From Helicobacter pylori (GTDB lineage Bacteria > Campylobacterota > Campylobacteria > Campylobacterales > Helicobacteraceae), in NCBI RefSeq assembly GCF_030062585.1, contig NZ_CP071935.1:1036837-1100836 (forward strand): 64,000 nt of DNA. The letters run 5' to 3'. Shown one piece after another: positions 28,832 to 38,852 of this stretch. The position numbers and the translations under genes were made by a program. The notes beneath the pieces were generated by a model. That model saw nothing but the letters and a program-made list of their open reading frames with translations, did no database searches and had not been told where the DNA came from. How positions within the stretch are numbered: the stretch's first letter is position 1; every line of letters starts with the position of its first letter.

Positions 28832-29209
28832 TTATAAATCCAGGCTTGTTTTAGCGCGATAAACTTTGCCTTCTTTGGATTTAATATCCACCCTAACCTG
28901 CCATGTCCCGTTCATAGAAAGATTGGTTTTAGCTTCATAAAGGCCGTTTTTTTCACTCACTTGCGCCATTTCTTTCATCGCTGGCATGCCAGGCATTTCA
29001 GGCATCATAAACTGCACCCTAACGATAGCTTTTTCTAAAGCCTTACCTTTTAAAGTGGGGCTAAGCACAAAAGTGTTATCGCCTTTAATGGGGTTACCCA
29101 CGGATTTGATTTTCACTTCCAAATCATTAGCTTTTAGGGTTTGCTCCCATGCGTTCAAACTCATAACCCCCAACACGCTTACTAAAAATAAAGCGGCTAA
29201 CTTCTTCAT
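28832..29209 (-). CDS. crdA: Copper resistance determinant CrdA
   Basis: CrdA is a small periplasmic protein induced by copper in H. pylori. The 125-aa product has a signal peptide (SLNA-WEQ) and a methionine-rich segment, MMPEMPGMPAMKEM (about residues 68-81), suitable for Cu(I) binding. The fold resembles YtkA-like beta-sandwiches. An AAAGG site precedes the ATG and a perfect palindrome lies 24 bp upstream. First gene of the copper export operon. Confidence 0.93.
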   Translation of the reverse strand: MKKLAALFLVSVLGVMSLNAWEQTLKANDLEVKIKSVGNPIKGDNTFVLSPTLKGKALEKAIVRVQFMMPEMPGMPAMKEMAQVSEKNGLYEAKTNLSMNGTWQVRVDIKSKEGKVYRAKTSLDL

Positions 29210-29232
29210 CGTTTTGACCTTTACATTAAGAT

Positions 29233-29250
29233 AACAAGGAAATCCTTGTT
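29233..29250 (-). promoter_or_regulatory. Perfect palindrome upstream of crdA
   Basis: AACAAGGA and TCCTTGTT arms surround a 2-bp centre, 24 bp before the crdA ATG. It could be an operator (CrdR is the known activator) or an mRNA leader hairpin. No other perfect dyad of this length is evident in the crdA-fumC gap. Confidence 0.4.
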
Positions 29251-29383
29251 GCGGATTAATGATAACCCTCTTTTGTGTAAAAATTGTGGAAATGGTTTTT
29301 AAAAAAATGGGGTTTTTAAGTAGAAGGTATAAGAGTTTATGCTATTTTTTTAAGGTTTTAAAATCAAATTTCAAAGGATTAGT

Positions 29384-30775
29384 ATGCAATTTAGAATTGA
29401 ACATGACACGATGGGCGAAATCAAAGTAAATGATAGCCAATACTGGGGGGCTCAAACGCAACGCAGTCTTGAAAACTTTAAGATCGGCACTGAAAAAATG
29501 CCTAAAGAACTCATTGGCGCGTTTGCCAAACTTAAAAGGAGTTTGGCGGTAGTCAACCACAAGTTAGGGAAATTAAGCCTGGAAAAATCGCAAGCCATTA
29601 TCAAGGCGTGCGATTGCATTTTAAAAGGCGAGTTGTGCGGCGAATTCCCGTTGGCGATATGGCAAACAGGGAGCGGGACTCAAACGAACATGAATCTCAA
29701 TGAAGTTATTGCCAATAAGGCTACAGAAATTTTAGGGGGTAATTTTAGAGAGAAAAAACTCATCCACCCTAACGATGATGTGAACATGTCTCAAAGCTCC
29801 AACGACACTTTCCCTACCGCAATGCATATTGTGAGCGTGCTAGAAATCACGCGCAAACTACTGCCCAGTTTAGAGAATCTGTTAAAAACCTTTAAAGACA
29901 AAAGCCAGCAATTTAAAGAGATTGTCAAAATCGGGCGCACGCATTTACAAGACGCTACGCCTTTAACTTTGGGGCAAGAATTTAGCGGGTATGCGAGCAT
30001 GCTAGAGCATTCTAAACAACAAATTTTAGAGAGTTTGGAGCATTTAAGGGAATTAGCCATAGGCGGGACGGCCGTAGGCACAGGGCTAAACGCTCATAAA
30101 GAATTGAGTGAAAAAGTGGCTGAAGAATTGAGCGAGTTTAGCGGCGTGAAATTCATTTCTGCGCCCAATAAATTCCATGCGCTCACTAGCCATGACGCTA
30201 TCGCTTATGCGCATGGGGCTTTTAAGGCTTTAGCGGCGAATTTAATGAAAATCGCTAACGATATTAGATGGCTTGCGAGCGGGCCGCGCTGTGGTTTGGG
30301 CGAGCTTAATATCCCTGAAAACGAGCCGGGCAGTTCTATTATGCCCGGTAAAGTCAATCCCACGCAATGCGAAGCGATGACCATGGTGGCCGTGCAAGTG
30401 ATGGGGAATGATACCGCTATTGGCATTGCGGCCAGTCAGGGTAATTTTGAGTTGAATGTGTTTAAACCGGTAATCATTTATAATTTCTTGCAAAGTTTGA
30501 GGCTACTAAGCGATAGCATGGAAAGTTTTAATACCCATTGTGCAAGCGGTATTGAGCCTAATAGAGAAAAGATTGGTTACTACTTGCACCATTCTTTGAT
30601 GCTAGTAACCGCTCTAAACCCGCATGTAGGCTATGAAAACGCCGCTAAAATCGCTAAAAACGCCCACAAAAAAGGCATTTCTTTAAAAGAAAGCGCGTTG
30701 GAACTGAAGCTCTTGAGCGCTGAAGATTTTGACAAATTTGTGGTGCCTGAAAAGATGATCGGGCCTAAGGCTTGA
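29384..30775 (+). CDS. fumC: Fumarate hydratase class II
   Basis: FumC interconverts fumarate and malate. In H. pylori it works in the branched, fumarate-respiring TCA pathway. The 463-aa protein has the class II signatures: [13 protein letters not shown] near residue 97, the catalytic [26 protein letters not shown], and the superfamily signature [11 protein letters not shown] near residue 318. It ends 3 bp before the SIR2-type gene. Confidence 0.97.
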   Translation: MQFRIEHDTMGEIKVNDSQYWGAQTQRSLENFKIGTEKMPKELIGAFAKLKRSLAVVNHKLGKLSLEKSQAIIKACDCILKGELCGEFPLAIWQTGSGTQTNMNLNEVIANKATEILGGNFREKKLIHPNDDVNMSQSSNDTFPTAMHIVSVLEITRKLLPSLENLLKTFKDKSQQFKEIVKIGRTHLQDATPLTLGQEFSGYASMLEHSKQQILESLEHLRELAIGGTAVGTGLNAHKELSEKVAEELSEFSGVKFISAPNKFHALTSHDAIAYAHGAFKALAANLMKIANDIRWLASGPRCGLGELNIPENEPGSSIMPGKVNPTQCEAMTMVAVQVMGNDTAIGIAASQGNFELNVFKPVIIYNFLQSLRLLSDSMESFNTHCASGIEPNREKIGYYLHHSLMLVTALNPHVGYENAAKIAKNAHKKGISLKESALELKLLSAEDFDKFVVPEKMIGPKA

Positions 30776-30778
30776 AAC

Positions 30779-32617
30779 ATGGCTAAGGTCAAGGATCAAG
30801 ATTATAAAAAGTGGGCAAGAGAAATTGCGAGTGGGGGTGCTGTAGTGTTTTTTGGGGCTGGCTTTTCAGCTGGCGCTACAGGGTTTGATGGCGAATTGCC
30901 CTTGGGCAATCAGCTAAGAGATAAATTAGGTGAATTTTGTGGATTTGAAAGGAAGTATTATGAGACAAAAGATTTGAAAGATGTGGCTGAACATTGCCTA
31001 CTTGAGAAATCTCGTCAAGAAATTGTTGAAAAACTAAAGGATATTTTTGCAGTTAAGCAACCAAAGGATGAACAAAAAGTTGTTGTAGGATGGCCATGGA
31101 AGAGCATTTACACGACAAATTACGATGACTTGGTTTGTTATGCTGGCAAGCAGGTTAATAAAAATATTGATATTTTAACGCTTGAAAGCATGTTGCCAAG
31201 TAAATCTAGAAATTTTTGTTTGCATATTAATGGCTGTGTGGATAGATTAGAACCAGAACATTTAGATAACTCTTTCAAATTGAGTCGTTCTTCTTATGTT
31301 AATAGTGATGTTTTTGCAAACTCTTCAAAGTGGAAAGATAAATTTATGAATGATTTGCAATACTCTGCATTGGTGGTGTTTATGGGGTATTCTTTAGCGG
31401 ATATGCCTATTGAGAGAATCTTACTTGCAAAAACTGAAAGTATGCGGAAGAAAACTATCTTTGTGGTTGCAGATCCTAAAAATTCCGATGATGATCCTAT
31501 AGGCGATAACAAATTTGAAGGGTATGGGAAATTGCTTAAAATTGGTATGGAGTCTTTTGTAAATAAGATACAAGAATGTTGGCCACAGGATACTAATTTA
31601 GGTTTTAACTATTTAGAACAAATAATCATTTCTAATTCATTGGATGTCAATATTAGAGACAATGACTTAAAATTATTTTTTGAGCAAGGTAAGTTTGAAG
31701 ATGGATGGTTACGAAATGAGGTTTTGCAGTATTTGAAAAATGGGCATCAGATTAGAAAAAGTTTTTCAGGTAAGGGATTCACTCTAGGAGATAAGATAAC
31801 AGAAGGGATAAAGGATAAATATAGCTTGAAAAGTCCTATTCAGTCAGATTATGTTCCTAAACTAATTCCTAGAAAAGAAGAAATTGATGAAGCTAAACGC
31901 GAATTAGCACGAGATAGCGTAGGGATTTTAGGGGTGTTTGGCGAATTAGGGAGTGGGAAAACGATATTTTTAAGACAATTAGCAGTAACGCTTGTTGAAA
32001 GTGGTAAATCAGTATATTTTGTTAGGCATGGGGATTTTATTTCTCAAAAAGAAGAAATAGATACCCTACTAAAACAACTTAAAGATGGAAATGAGAAAGC
32101 TATAATCTTTATAGATTCTTACTTGAATCAATTAAAAATTTCTCAATACATTGCTAATAAAGTTAGAGAAACTCGCTGTGTCAAATTGATATTGGCAACA
32201 AGAGCTGTTGATGGACATGGCGATGAGAATTGTAAGTCTATTTCAGAAGACTCATCAGTAGAGATAGGGCAGTTAAGCGATTTAGATTTAGACATTTTTG
32301 TACAGATTATTAGTTATCTTGGTTTGTGGTCGAGAGATTTGAGTGGAGAATCTTTTAGAAGACAAAAAGGGTATCTTCAAAGAAAATGCAACGCTCAAAT
32401 GTTGCTTATTTTGCTAGATATATTTAATTCTGAACATATTTATAACAAGCTAGTTAAGAGCTTAAATAATGTTTTAAACGACAAAAAAATAAAAAAGATA
32501 TTATTTGTTATTTGTTTTTTGCATGTAGCGAATATCACTAGCAAAGACATTGCGCTTTTTTCATATTTATTAGGAGATGATGGATTAGGGAATCTTAAAT
32601 CGCAACATATCAAATAG
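30779..32617 (+). CDS. SIR2-STAND-type defence protein, N-terminal part (amber-truncated)
   Basis: The first 612 codons of a longer protein. Residues about 1-230 form a SIR2-like NAD-binding domain: GGAVVFFGAGFSAGATGF (20-36), TTNYDDL with the catalytic-type Asn114, LHINGC with His149, and FMGYSLADMPIERIL. Such domains in bacterial immunity degrade NAD. A P-loop ATPase follows, with Walker A GELGSGKT (388-395) and Walker B-like IIFID (442-446), as in STAND sensors; the SIR2-STAND pairing resembles Avs5. The frame stops at TAG 32615-32617 but stays open beyond it to 33418. A read-through or ancestral protein would be about 879 aa. Codon use is markedly A+T-rich compared with fumC and rnhB. No promoter is seen; it begins 3 bp after fumC. 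Confidence 0.78.
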   Translation: MAKVKDQDYKKWAREIASGGAVVFFGAGFSAGATGFDGELPLGNQLRDKLGEFCGFERKYYETKDLKDVAEHCLLEKSRQEIVEKLKDIFAVKQPKDEQKVVVGWPWKSIYTTNYDDLVCYAGKQVNKNIDILTLESMLPSKSRNFCLHINGCVDRLEPEHLDNSFKLSRSSYVNSDVFANSSKWKDKFMNDLQYSALVVFMGYSLADMPIERILLAKTESMRKKTIFVVADPKNSDDDPIGDNKFEGYGKLLKIGMESFVNKIQECWPQDTNLGFNYLEQIIISNSLDVNIRDNDLKLFFEQGKFEDGWLRNEVLQYLKNGHQIRKSFSGKGFTLGDKITEGIKDKYSLKSPIQSDYVPKLIPRKEEIDEAKRELARDSVGILGVFGELGSGKTIFLRQLAVTLVESGKSVYFVRHGDFISQKEEIDTLLKQLKDGNEKAIIFIDSYLNQLKISQYIANKVRETRCVKLILATRAVDGHGDENCKSISEDSSVEIGQLSDLDLDIFVQIISYLGLWSRDLSGESFRRQKGYLQRKCNAQMLLILLDIFNSEHIYNKLVKSLNNVLNDKKIKKILFVICFLHVANITSKDIALFSYLLGDDGLGNLKSQHIK

Positions 32618-32680
32618 CTCAGAGCTTTAAACCTATGGATTGACGACGATTCTGGTTCCAGTATTCTAGCTTTATTTATT

Positions 32681-33418
32681 TTGCACCGCATGTTCTCGTA
32701 TGATGAGATCACAAGGTATGCTTTTGAGATATTAAAAAGAGCAAGGAATACAAAGAAAAATTACCAATTCAATCAAGAACATAGAGTCTATCTTAAATTA
32801 TTGAATTATCGCACTATGAGTCGTGTATTTGGTAAAGAAAAAGATAGCGATAAAGATAAGAAATTTAGATTTTTGCGTAGCTATTATGATGATGCTAAAA
32901 GAGAGATTTCAAGTCTTGCGGAGGATCCTCAGTTTTGGTTGCAATATGCAATGTGCCATATGCCAATAGGCAAGTTTAAAGAGGCACAAGACTATTTGAA
33001 TCAAGCATATGGTAAGGCGAAGCAAAAAAATAGGCTCTATAATGTGGATTATATTGATAATCAGCAAGCTCGCTTATACATCTATCAAGGAACTAATGCT
33101 GAAGACAAAGAGGATGCGTTTAGGTTTTTCAAACAAGCTGTTGAGTTACTAGGAGAGCGTAGAAAAGAAGATGAATATAAATACAGCATTATTGAAAGTT
33201 TTTGGAATTTTTTAGAAGAACATTTCTTGCATTTTGAAAAAGATAAGCAAGAAGTTATTCAGAAAGTTTTGGCGGATCATCATGAAAAGTTTTGTAGTTT
33301 TTGTAGGCAAGGTTCATGGTATAAACAAAAAATTATTAGGGGGTGTGAGAAGGTGTTTGAAAAGTATTTGCCTAATCTTGAAAAACCTAATCTCTCAAAA
33401 AATTTATCAAGCAAATGA
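32681..33418 (+). CDS. C-terminal sensor part of the SIR2-STAND protein, separated by an amber codon
   Basis: This frame is the same as the SIR2-ATPase ORF upstream: only the TAG at 32615-32617 interrupts it, and 21 further sense codons link it to this ATG. The 245-aa segment is helical with TPR-like stretches ([33 protein letters not shown]), which in STAND proteins usually form the ligand-sensing superhelix. The ATG is probably an internal methionine, not a genuine start; no ribosome site precedes it. Its stop overlaps the rnhB start (ATGA). Confidence 0.6.
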   Translation: MHRMFSYDEITRYAFEILKRARNTKKNYQFNQEHRVYLKLLNYRTMSRVFGKEKDSDKDKKFRFLRSYYDDAKREISSLAEDPQFWLQYAMCHMPIGKFKEAQDYLNQAYGKAKQKNRLYNVDYIDNQQARLYIYQGTNAEDKEDAFRFFKQAVELLGERRKEDEYKYSIIESFWNFLEEHFLHFEKDKQEVIQKVLADHHEKFCSFCRQGSWYKQKIIRGCEKVFEKYLPNLEKPNLSKNLSSK

Positions 33419-34029
33419 CTCTAGGCATTGATGAAGCGGGTAGGGGGTGTTTGGCTGGTTCGCTTTTTGTGGCTGGGGTGGTGTGTAGTGACCAAACAGC
33501 CTTAGAATTTCTAGAAATGGGGCTTAAGGATAGCAAAAAGCTCAGCCCCAAAAAGCGCTTTTTCTTGGAAGATAAAATCAAAACGCATGATGAGGTGGGG
33601 TTTTTCGTGGTTAAAAAAAGCGCGAATGAAATTGATCATTTGGGCTTGGGGGCGTGTTTGAAGCTCGCTATTCAAGAAATTGTAGAAAATGGTTGCTCTT
33701 TAGCCAATGAAATAAAGATAGACGGCAACACGGCGTTTGGCTTGAATAAACGCTACCCTAACATACAACCCATCATCAAGGGCGATGAAACAATCGCTCA
33801 AATCGCTATGGCGTCTGTTTTGGCGAAAGCCTTTAAGGACAGAGAAATGCTAGAACTGCACGCTTTGTTTAAAGAATACGGCTGGGATAAGAATTGCGGG
33901 TATGGGACTAAGCAGCATATAGAAGCGATCATTAAGCTAGGGGCTACGCCTTTTCATCGGCGTAGCTTCACGCTTAAAAACCGCATCTTAAATCCCAAAC
34001 CCTTAGAGGTGGAACAACGCCTTATTTAA
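33415..34029 (+). CDS. rnhB: Ribonuclease HII
   Basis: RNase HII removes ribonucleotides from RNA-DNA hybrids and misincorporated sites. The 204-aa protein starts [11 protein letters not shown], containing the DEAGRG active-site motif; further acidic residues lie in [10 protein letters not shown] and IDGNTAFG. The start overlaps the stop of the SIR2-STAND frame by four bases. The 3' end overlaps a convergent gene by 27 bases. Confidence 0.95.
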   Translation: MTLGIDEAGRGCLAGSLFVAGVVCSDQTALEFLEMGLKDSKKLSPKKRFFLEDKIKTHDEVGFFVVKKSANEIDHLGLGACLKLAIQEIVENGCSLANEIKIDGNTAFGLNKRYPNIQPIIKGDETIAQIAMASVLAKAFKDREMLELHALFKEYGWDKNCGYGTKQHIEAIIKLGATPFHRRSFTLKNRILNPKPLEVEQRLI

Positions 34030-34581
34030 AATGGCGCTGAGATGGGTAGCGCTCGTTAAAGAAAGGTCGATGCGTTTGGCTTTAAAGTAAGCGATTAAGT
34101 CTTCAGGCTGAATGAAAGGGAATTGCACCATGACATACACCCGATGGTTGGTGGTATCCACGAACCTTTTGGCCAAAATGGATTTAGAGGTTAAAAAATC
34201 AACAAGCCCGAATAAATGGCTGATAGAGTTATTTTTAACTTGAAGCGCTTTAACAATACGATGGTGCATTTTAACGATTAAAATGCTTTCTAACGAGCTG
34301 TAGGCGTTCATTCTGGCCCTTAAAAGAGCGATTAATTCAGCGTTCTTTTCAGGGGGCAATTTGTCATCATAGGGGATGTAATTGGCGTAAAAATCGTTCC
34401 TTTTACCAGAAATTGAAGCCGATCCGACATATTGATTGGGCGGGTTCTTTTCTTTAAAAAGATTGACTTTAAGCCAATCAGGGTAGTTAATCGTGTCCTT
34501 TAACTCTTTAGTATGCGCTGTTTGAGCGAAGAGGCCTAGGGATAACAAGGCGCAGAAACTTAATTTTTTCAATGCGTTCAT
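34003..34581 (-). CDS. Periplasmic protein of unknown function (LPP20-like outline)
   Basis: This 192-aa protein has a signal peptide ([14 protein letters not shown]) and a [19 protein letters not shown] segment near residue 50, followed by helices. The layout loosely resembles LPP20-type or flagella-associated envelope proteins, but I cannot assign a function. The gene overlaps the end of rnhB on the opposite strand. Its upstream region holds an 8-bp tandem repeat. Recalled as HP1322. Confidence 0.75.
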   Translation of the reverse strand: MNALKKLSFCALLSLGLFAQTAHTKELKDTINYPDWLKVNLFKEKNPPNQYVGSASISGKRNDFYANYIPYDDKLPPEKNAELIALLRARMNAYSSLESILIVKMHHRIVKALQVKNNSISHLFGLVDFLTSKSILAKRFVDTTNHRVYVMVQFPFIQPEDLIAYFKAKRIDLSLTSATHLSAILNKALFHL

Positions 34582-34742
34582 TGTAGCTTCCTTTCTATAA
34601 AAGAATATTAAAAACGCCCTACGCTTTTAGGGTAGGTGGTATTTCTCAAAAAAACGAAATACTGAGACAGCTTATAGTGAGTTAGCTTAAGAAAAAATAA
34701 AAATATGCAATAATAATTTAAAAATGTTAGTAATAATATTTA

Positions 34743-34795
34743 ATACATAAATACATAAATACATAAATACATAAATACATAAATACATAAATACA
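34743..34795. repeat. 8-bp tandem repeat (ATACATAA) x about 6.6
   Basis: Six perfect ATACATAA units (34743-34790) plus a partial unit run directly up to the stop of the ATPase gene on the minus strand. They lie about 160-215 bp upstream of the HP1322-like gene start. Such arrays change copy number by slippage, so the spacing of upstream elements of the downstream gene could vary. Confidence 0.9.
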
Positions 34796-34803
34796 AGTAA
34801 TTA

Positions 34804-35937
34804 TTATACCAAAATAGATTGAATATCCAAAGAAAAATCAATGAAATTAAGGTGTTTGTAGGGGGGATTGGTTGCTGAAATAGGGGCGTTGATAGAAACC
34901 ACCACGATATTTAAAAACCCATGTTTGTGGCACCAAGAAAGCTGTTTTTCTAAAAAATGGGGCGTGGGGAAAGCGTGGGCGATGAGGGCGAGCTTGTTGG
35001 TAGAATTTTTGCACAAAATAAAAATCCCATTATCATGGGAGTAAAGCTCGTAGTTTGGGAATTGCTTGTAAAGCTCTAAAAAAACCATGTTTTCAAAAAT
35101 ATTTAAAAGCGAGGGGCTGGGAGTTAGGCTATAAGGTAAAGCAAAATCGCACAGATACAATTTGGTTTTATGGTTTTCAAAACTGGGGGATAAAAAAATG
35201 ATGCGCTGGTTTTCTAGCGCGTGTAACAATTTATAAAGGGTGTCTTTAGAGGTTTTAAGCTCTTTTTTGAGTTGCGTATAAAGATAAAAAGCGCTCACAA
35301 ACTTAGATTGATGCGTGCAGATTTTAGCCATTAAGGGGGCGTAAGCTTGAAAGACTAGTTTGATATTTTCTTGTTTTTTTAGGATTTTTTCCTGTTCGTT
35401 TTCTATAAAAAGCGAATCTAAAGCGTTGCCGTCTCTTAAAAAGCGGTTAAACAGGGTGTTTTTAGGGGTGTTGGGCTTGAAAAAGCTGGTGTATTCTTTG
35501 AAATCCAACCCTAACGCATAGCGCAAGCTAAAGTCTGGCGCTGTTATGGGGCTTAAATAATTAGGGATAAGAATGATTTTGGGAAGCTTGGGCAGGCTGA
35601 AATCCAAGCGCTCTATATTGTCTAAAATGAGCAAGTCCATTTTCTTTTCCAAATGCCATTTTAAGAGCCATGAGCTTAGAATGTTTTTATTCAAACGCAT
35701 GTCATTGTAATTGAGATAGACAGGGTTTTTAAAATCCTTCGCTAGTTTGAGGGCGAAAGTGGTTTTACCGGATTTCATCGGCCCTAAAAGACAGATTTTA
35801 TCGCTTGAAGGCGGGCTTGAAAGCGGGTTGTTTAAAGCCGGCTCTTTAGGGGTTTCAAAAGGCCCAAAAGGGTGCAAGCAAGAAAGGGGCATGAACTTCC
35901 TTACAAATGGGATTGGATTAAGATAATCGTAGCGCAT
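34804..35937 (-). CDS. AAA-type ATPase with DUF4143-like C-terminus
   Basis: The 377-aa protein has Walker A GPMKSGKTTF near residue 53 and Walker B LLILDNIE near residue 97. A helical middle and a C-terminal domain follow (YLCDFALPYSL, FENMVFLELYKQFPNYELYS). This arrangement is typical of the AAA_14/DUF4143 family of unknown function. It is monocistronic. Recalled as HP1321. Confidence 0.82.
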   Translation of the reverse strand: MRYDYLNPIPFVRKFMPLSCLHPFGPFETPKEPALNNPLSSPPSSDKICLLGPMKSGKTTFALKLAKDFKNPVYLNYNDMRLNKNILSSWLLKWHLEKKMDLLILDNIERLDFSLPKLPKIILIPNYLSPITAPDFSLRYALGLDFKEYTSFFKPNTPKNTLFNRFLRDGNALDSLFIENEQEKILKKQENIKLVFQAYAPLMAKICTHQSKFVSAFYLYTQLKKELKTSKDTLYKLLHALENQRIIFLSPSFENHKTKLYLCDFALPYSLTPSPSLLNIFENMVFLELYKQFPNYELYSHDNGIFILCKNSTNKLALIAHAFPTPHFLEKQLSWCHKHGFLNIVVVSINAPISATNPPYKHLNFIDFSLDIQSILV

Positions 35938-36027
35938 TTTCTTTATATTTCCTTATAAAAAGGAAGTAAAAATCCCTAAAAAGCCCTAAAAATAGCAAAA
36001 GTTATTGACTAAATGGCGCATTTTGAG

Positions 36028-36033
36028 TAGTAT
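36028..36033 (+). promoter_or_regulatory. -10 box for the S10 ribosomal operon
   Basis: TAGTAT in the context TTTTGAGTAGTATTTCAG lies 69 bp before the rpsJ ATG. It is the best -10 candidate in the gap between the divergent ATPase gene and rpsJ. Confidence 0.4.
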
Positions 36034-36102
36034 TTCAGTTTTTATTTTATTGTTTTATTCTGTTTTGAGTAACGAATGAAACGAGTTCTTTTAGGAGAGT
36101 TT

Positions 36103-36417
36103 ATGGAAAAAATCAGGTTGAAGCTCAAAGCTTATGACCATAGAGTGCTGGATCGCTCTGTTGTGGCTATCGTGGAAGCCGTAAAGCGTTCAGGTTCTGA
36201 AATTAGAGGGCCTATCCCTTTACCGACTAAGAATAAGCGTTACACCGTTTTACGCTCCCCGCATGTCAATAAGGATTCAAGAGAGCAGTTTGAGATTAGG
36301 GTTTATAGCCGATTGATTGACATTATTTCGGCCACCCCAGAAACCGTGGATAGCTTGATGAAGTTGGATTTAGCTCCTGAAGTGGATGTAGAAGTAACTT
36401 CTATGGAAACGAAGTAG
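36103..36417 (+). CDS. rpsJ: Ribosomal protein uS10
   Basis: uS10 (104 aa) binds the head of the small subunit and also acts with NusB in antitermination. The start [17 protein letters not shown] is preceded by AGGAGAG; an upstream ATG at 36076 adds nine unlikely residues. [10 protein letters not shown] and VDVEV match the family. First gene of the S10-spc-alpha cluster. Confidence 0.97.
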   Translation: MEKIRLKLKAYDHRVLDRSVVAIVEAVKRSGSEIRGPIPLPTKNKRYTVLRSPHVNKDSREQFEIRVYSRLIDIISATPETVDSLMKLDLAPEVDVEVTSMETK

Positions 36418-36453
36418 TCCTAACGCATTGAGATCATAAAATAAGGGTTAGAT

Positions 36454-37029
36454 ATGGAATTTTTAGTTCAAAAGATAGGCATGAGCCGCACCATTGATGC
36501 TAACAGCACGCCTGTAACCTTGCTTAAAGTCTTGCAAGCGAAGGTGTGCCAGCTAGAAAATGGGAAAGCTTTAGTCGCCTATGCGATGCATAAAAAACAC
36601 AATAAGGCGATTGAAGGCCAGCAAAAGAAATACCAGCTCAGCAAAGAGTTCAACCATTTCGCTACCTTAAAAGCTTCCCAACAACAAGAGTTGGGCGATT
36701 TGGATTTGAGCGCTTTAGAAACGCTTAAAAGGGTTAAAGCGAGCTTTAAAACGAAGGGAAGAGGCTTTGCGGGGGTGATGAAGCGTTGGAATTTCCAAGG
36801 CGGGCCTGCAGCGCATGGGAGCCGTTTCCATCGCCGCCCTGGTTCTATTGGTAACAGAGAATGGCCAGGAAGAGTGCAAAAGGGTAGGAAAATGGCAGGG
36901 CATTATGGCAATGAGCTAGTTACTTGCCAAAACGAGGTGCTCTCTTTTGATAAAGAAAGTATGGTGTTAGTGCTAAAGGGTTCAGTGGCCGGCTTTTCTG
37001 GGGCTTATGGACGCATTAGAGCGGTATAA
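36454..37029 (+). CDS. rplC: Ribosomal protein uL3
   Basis: uL3 (191 aa) initiates large-subunit assembly near the peptidyl-transferase centre. The motifs [20 protein letters not shown] and the HRRPGSIG loop are diagnostic. Second gene of the operon. Confidence 0.97.
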   Translation: MEFLVQKIGMSRTIDANSTPVTLLKVLQAKVCQLENGKALVAYAMHKKHNKAIEGQQKKYQLSKEFNHFATLKASQQQELGDLDLSALETLKRVKASFKTKGRGFAGVMKRWNFQGGPAAHGSRFHRRPGSIGNREWPGRVQKGRKMAGHYGNELVTCQNEVLSFDKESMVLVLKGSVAGFSGAYGRIRAV

Positions 37030-37063
37030 AACCATACATTGAATATAATATAAAGGGTTTGAT

Positions 37064-37711
37064 ATGAGTAAGGCCATCGTTTTAGACAGCCATTTGAAAG
37101 AAAAGGGTAGCGTGGAGTTACCTAAAAGATATGAGGGTATTAACAGCCATAACCTCTATCTTTATGTGAAACATTATTTATCTTCTGTGCGCGCTAATAC
37201 CGCTAAAAGTAAAAACCGCGCTGAAGTGAGCGGGGGCGGTAGGAAGCCTTGGGCGCAAAAAGGGGGCGGAAGAGCCAGAGCAGGGAGCATCACTTCGCCT
37301 GTGTTTGTGGGTGGGGGTGTCTCTCATGGGGCTACGAACAACCGCAACTACAACCTTAAAATCAATAAAAAACAAAAACGCCTGGCTTTAGAATACGCTT
37401 TAGAAGAAAAAGCGCAAGCGAACAAGCTTTTTGTGGTGGAAAAAATCGCTATAAAAGGCGTGGCTGAAGACAATAAAAGAAAGCATTTGACTAAAGAAGC
37501 CAACCAAATGTTCCAGGCTTTGGAGCAACGAGACACTTTGTTTGTGTGCATGAACATGGACGAATACACCGAGTTAGCCTTTAGTAACCTTAAAAAATGC
37601 CTTGTTATTGATGTGAGCGAGTTAAACGCTTATCTTTTGGCGGCGTTTAGCTCTGTGGTGATGGAAGAAGCGGCGTTTCAGCATGTGGTGCAAGATAAGA
37701 CAGAGGAGTAA
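37064..37711 (+). CDS. rplD: Ribosomal protein uL4
   Basis: uL4 (215 aa) lines the peptide exit tunnel. The extended loop [19 protein letters not shown] lies around residues 63-81. It is followed three bases later by rplW. Any S10-type autoregulation is not evident in the leader. Confidence 0.97.
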   Translation: MSKAIVLDSHLKEKGSVELPKRYEGINSHNLYLYVKHYLSSVRANTAKSKNRAEVSGGGRKPWAQKGGGRARAGSITSPVFVGGGVSHGATNNRNYNLKINKKQKRLALEYALEEKAQANKLFVVEKIAIKGVAEDNKRKHLTKEANQMFQALEQRDTLFVCMNMDEYTELAFSNLKKCLVIDVSELNAYLLAAFSSVVMEEAAFQHVVQDKTEE

Positions 37712-37714
37712 AAA

Positions 37715-37996
37715 ATGGCAGACATCATGGATATAAAGTCAATTCTTTACACTGAAAAGTCATTAGGATTGCAAGAAAAAGGCGTTTTAGTGGTCCAAAC
37801 GGCTCAACATGTAACCAAAAACCAGCTCAAAGAAGTGTTTAAAACTTACTTTGGCTTTGAGCCTTTGAAAATCAATTCTTTGAAACAAGAGGGTAAGGTG
37901 AAACGCTTTAGAGGGAAGCTTGGACAAAGAAAGTCGTTTAAGAAATTTTATGTGAAAGTTCCAGAGGGCGCTAGCATTGCCGCCCTTGGCGCGTAG
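37715..37996 (+). CDS. rplW: Ribosomal protein uL23
   Basis: uL23 (93 aa) sits at the exit of the nascent-peptide tunnel and docks the signal recognition particle. The EKS start motif (YTEKSLGL) and the K-rich loop with [20 protein letters not shown] are characteristic. Confidence 0.96.
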   Translation: MADIMDIKSILYTEKSLGLQEKGVLVVQTAQHVTKNQLKEVFKTYFGFEPLKINSLKQEGKVKRFRGKLGQRKSFKKFYVKVPEGASIAALGA

Positions 37997-38011
37997 AAAG
38001 GAGAAAGCGTT

Positions 38012-38842
38012 ATGGCGATTAAAACTTATAAGCCCTACACCCCAAGCAGACGCTTCATGTCGGTGTTGGACTCTAAAGACATTACCGCAAAAAGCAGTGT
38101 CAAAGGCTTACTCACTAAGCTTAAAGCGACAGCAGGGAGAAACAATAACGGGCGCATCACCAGCCGCCACAAAGAGAGAGGGGCTAAAAAACTCTATCGC
38201 ATTATTGATTTCAAGCGCAACAAATACAACATTGAAGGGAAAGTGGCTGCGATTGAGTATGATCCTTACAGAAACGCGCGCATCGCTCTTGTGGTCTATC
38301 CTGATGGGGACAAACGCTATATTTTACAGCCAAGCGGTTTGAAAGTGGGCGATAGCGTTATCGCTGCTGAAGGCGGTTTGGATATTAAAGTGGGCTTTGC
38401 GATGAAGTTGAAAAATATCCCTATAGGAACGGTGGTGCATAATATTGAAATGCATCCAGGGGCTGGCGGGCAATTAGCCAGAAGCGCTGGGATGAGCGCT
38501 CAAATCATGGGTAGGGAAAATAAATACACCATTATTAGAATGCCAAGCTCTGAAATGCGCTACATTCTAAGCGAATGCATGGCGAGTGTTGGCGTGGTAG
38601 GGAACGAGGATTTTATCAATGTCTCTATCGGTAAGGCAGGGCGTAACCGCCACAGAGGGATTCGCCCACAAACTCGTGGGAGCGCGATGAACCCAGTGGA
38701 TCACCCGCATGGTGGGGGTGAGGGTAAAACAGGGACAAGCGGTCATCCTGTATCGCCTTGGGGCACTCCAGCTAAGGGCTATAAAACTAGAAAGAAAAAA
38801 GCTAGCGACAAGCTCATCATTTCCAGAAAGAAACATAAATAA
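38012..38842 (+). CDS. rplB: Ribosomal protein uL2
   Basis: uL2 (276 aa) is needed for subunit joining and peptidyl-transferase activity. It has the N-terminal TPSRR motif, [13 protein letters not shown], and the C-terminal [15 protein letters not shown] with the conserved histidine. RBS AAAGGAG precedes the ATG. Confidence 0.98.
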
Positions 38843-38852
38843 AGGGTTAAGA

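Noticed and set aside
32440..32712. Minus-strand frame spanning the break in the SIR2-STAND gene
   Set aside because: No ribosome site or recognisable motif; it is antisense to a continuous coding frame interrupted only by one stop.
34743..34795. Possible CRISPR-like array
   Set aside because: The repeats are 8 bp and contiguous with no spacers, so this is a simple tandem repeat.
38709..38852. Upstream extension of rpsS within rplB
   Set aside because: The family start MSRSIKKGP is at 38853; the extra residues are rplB read in another frame.
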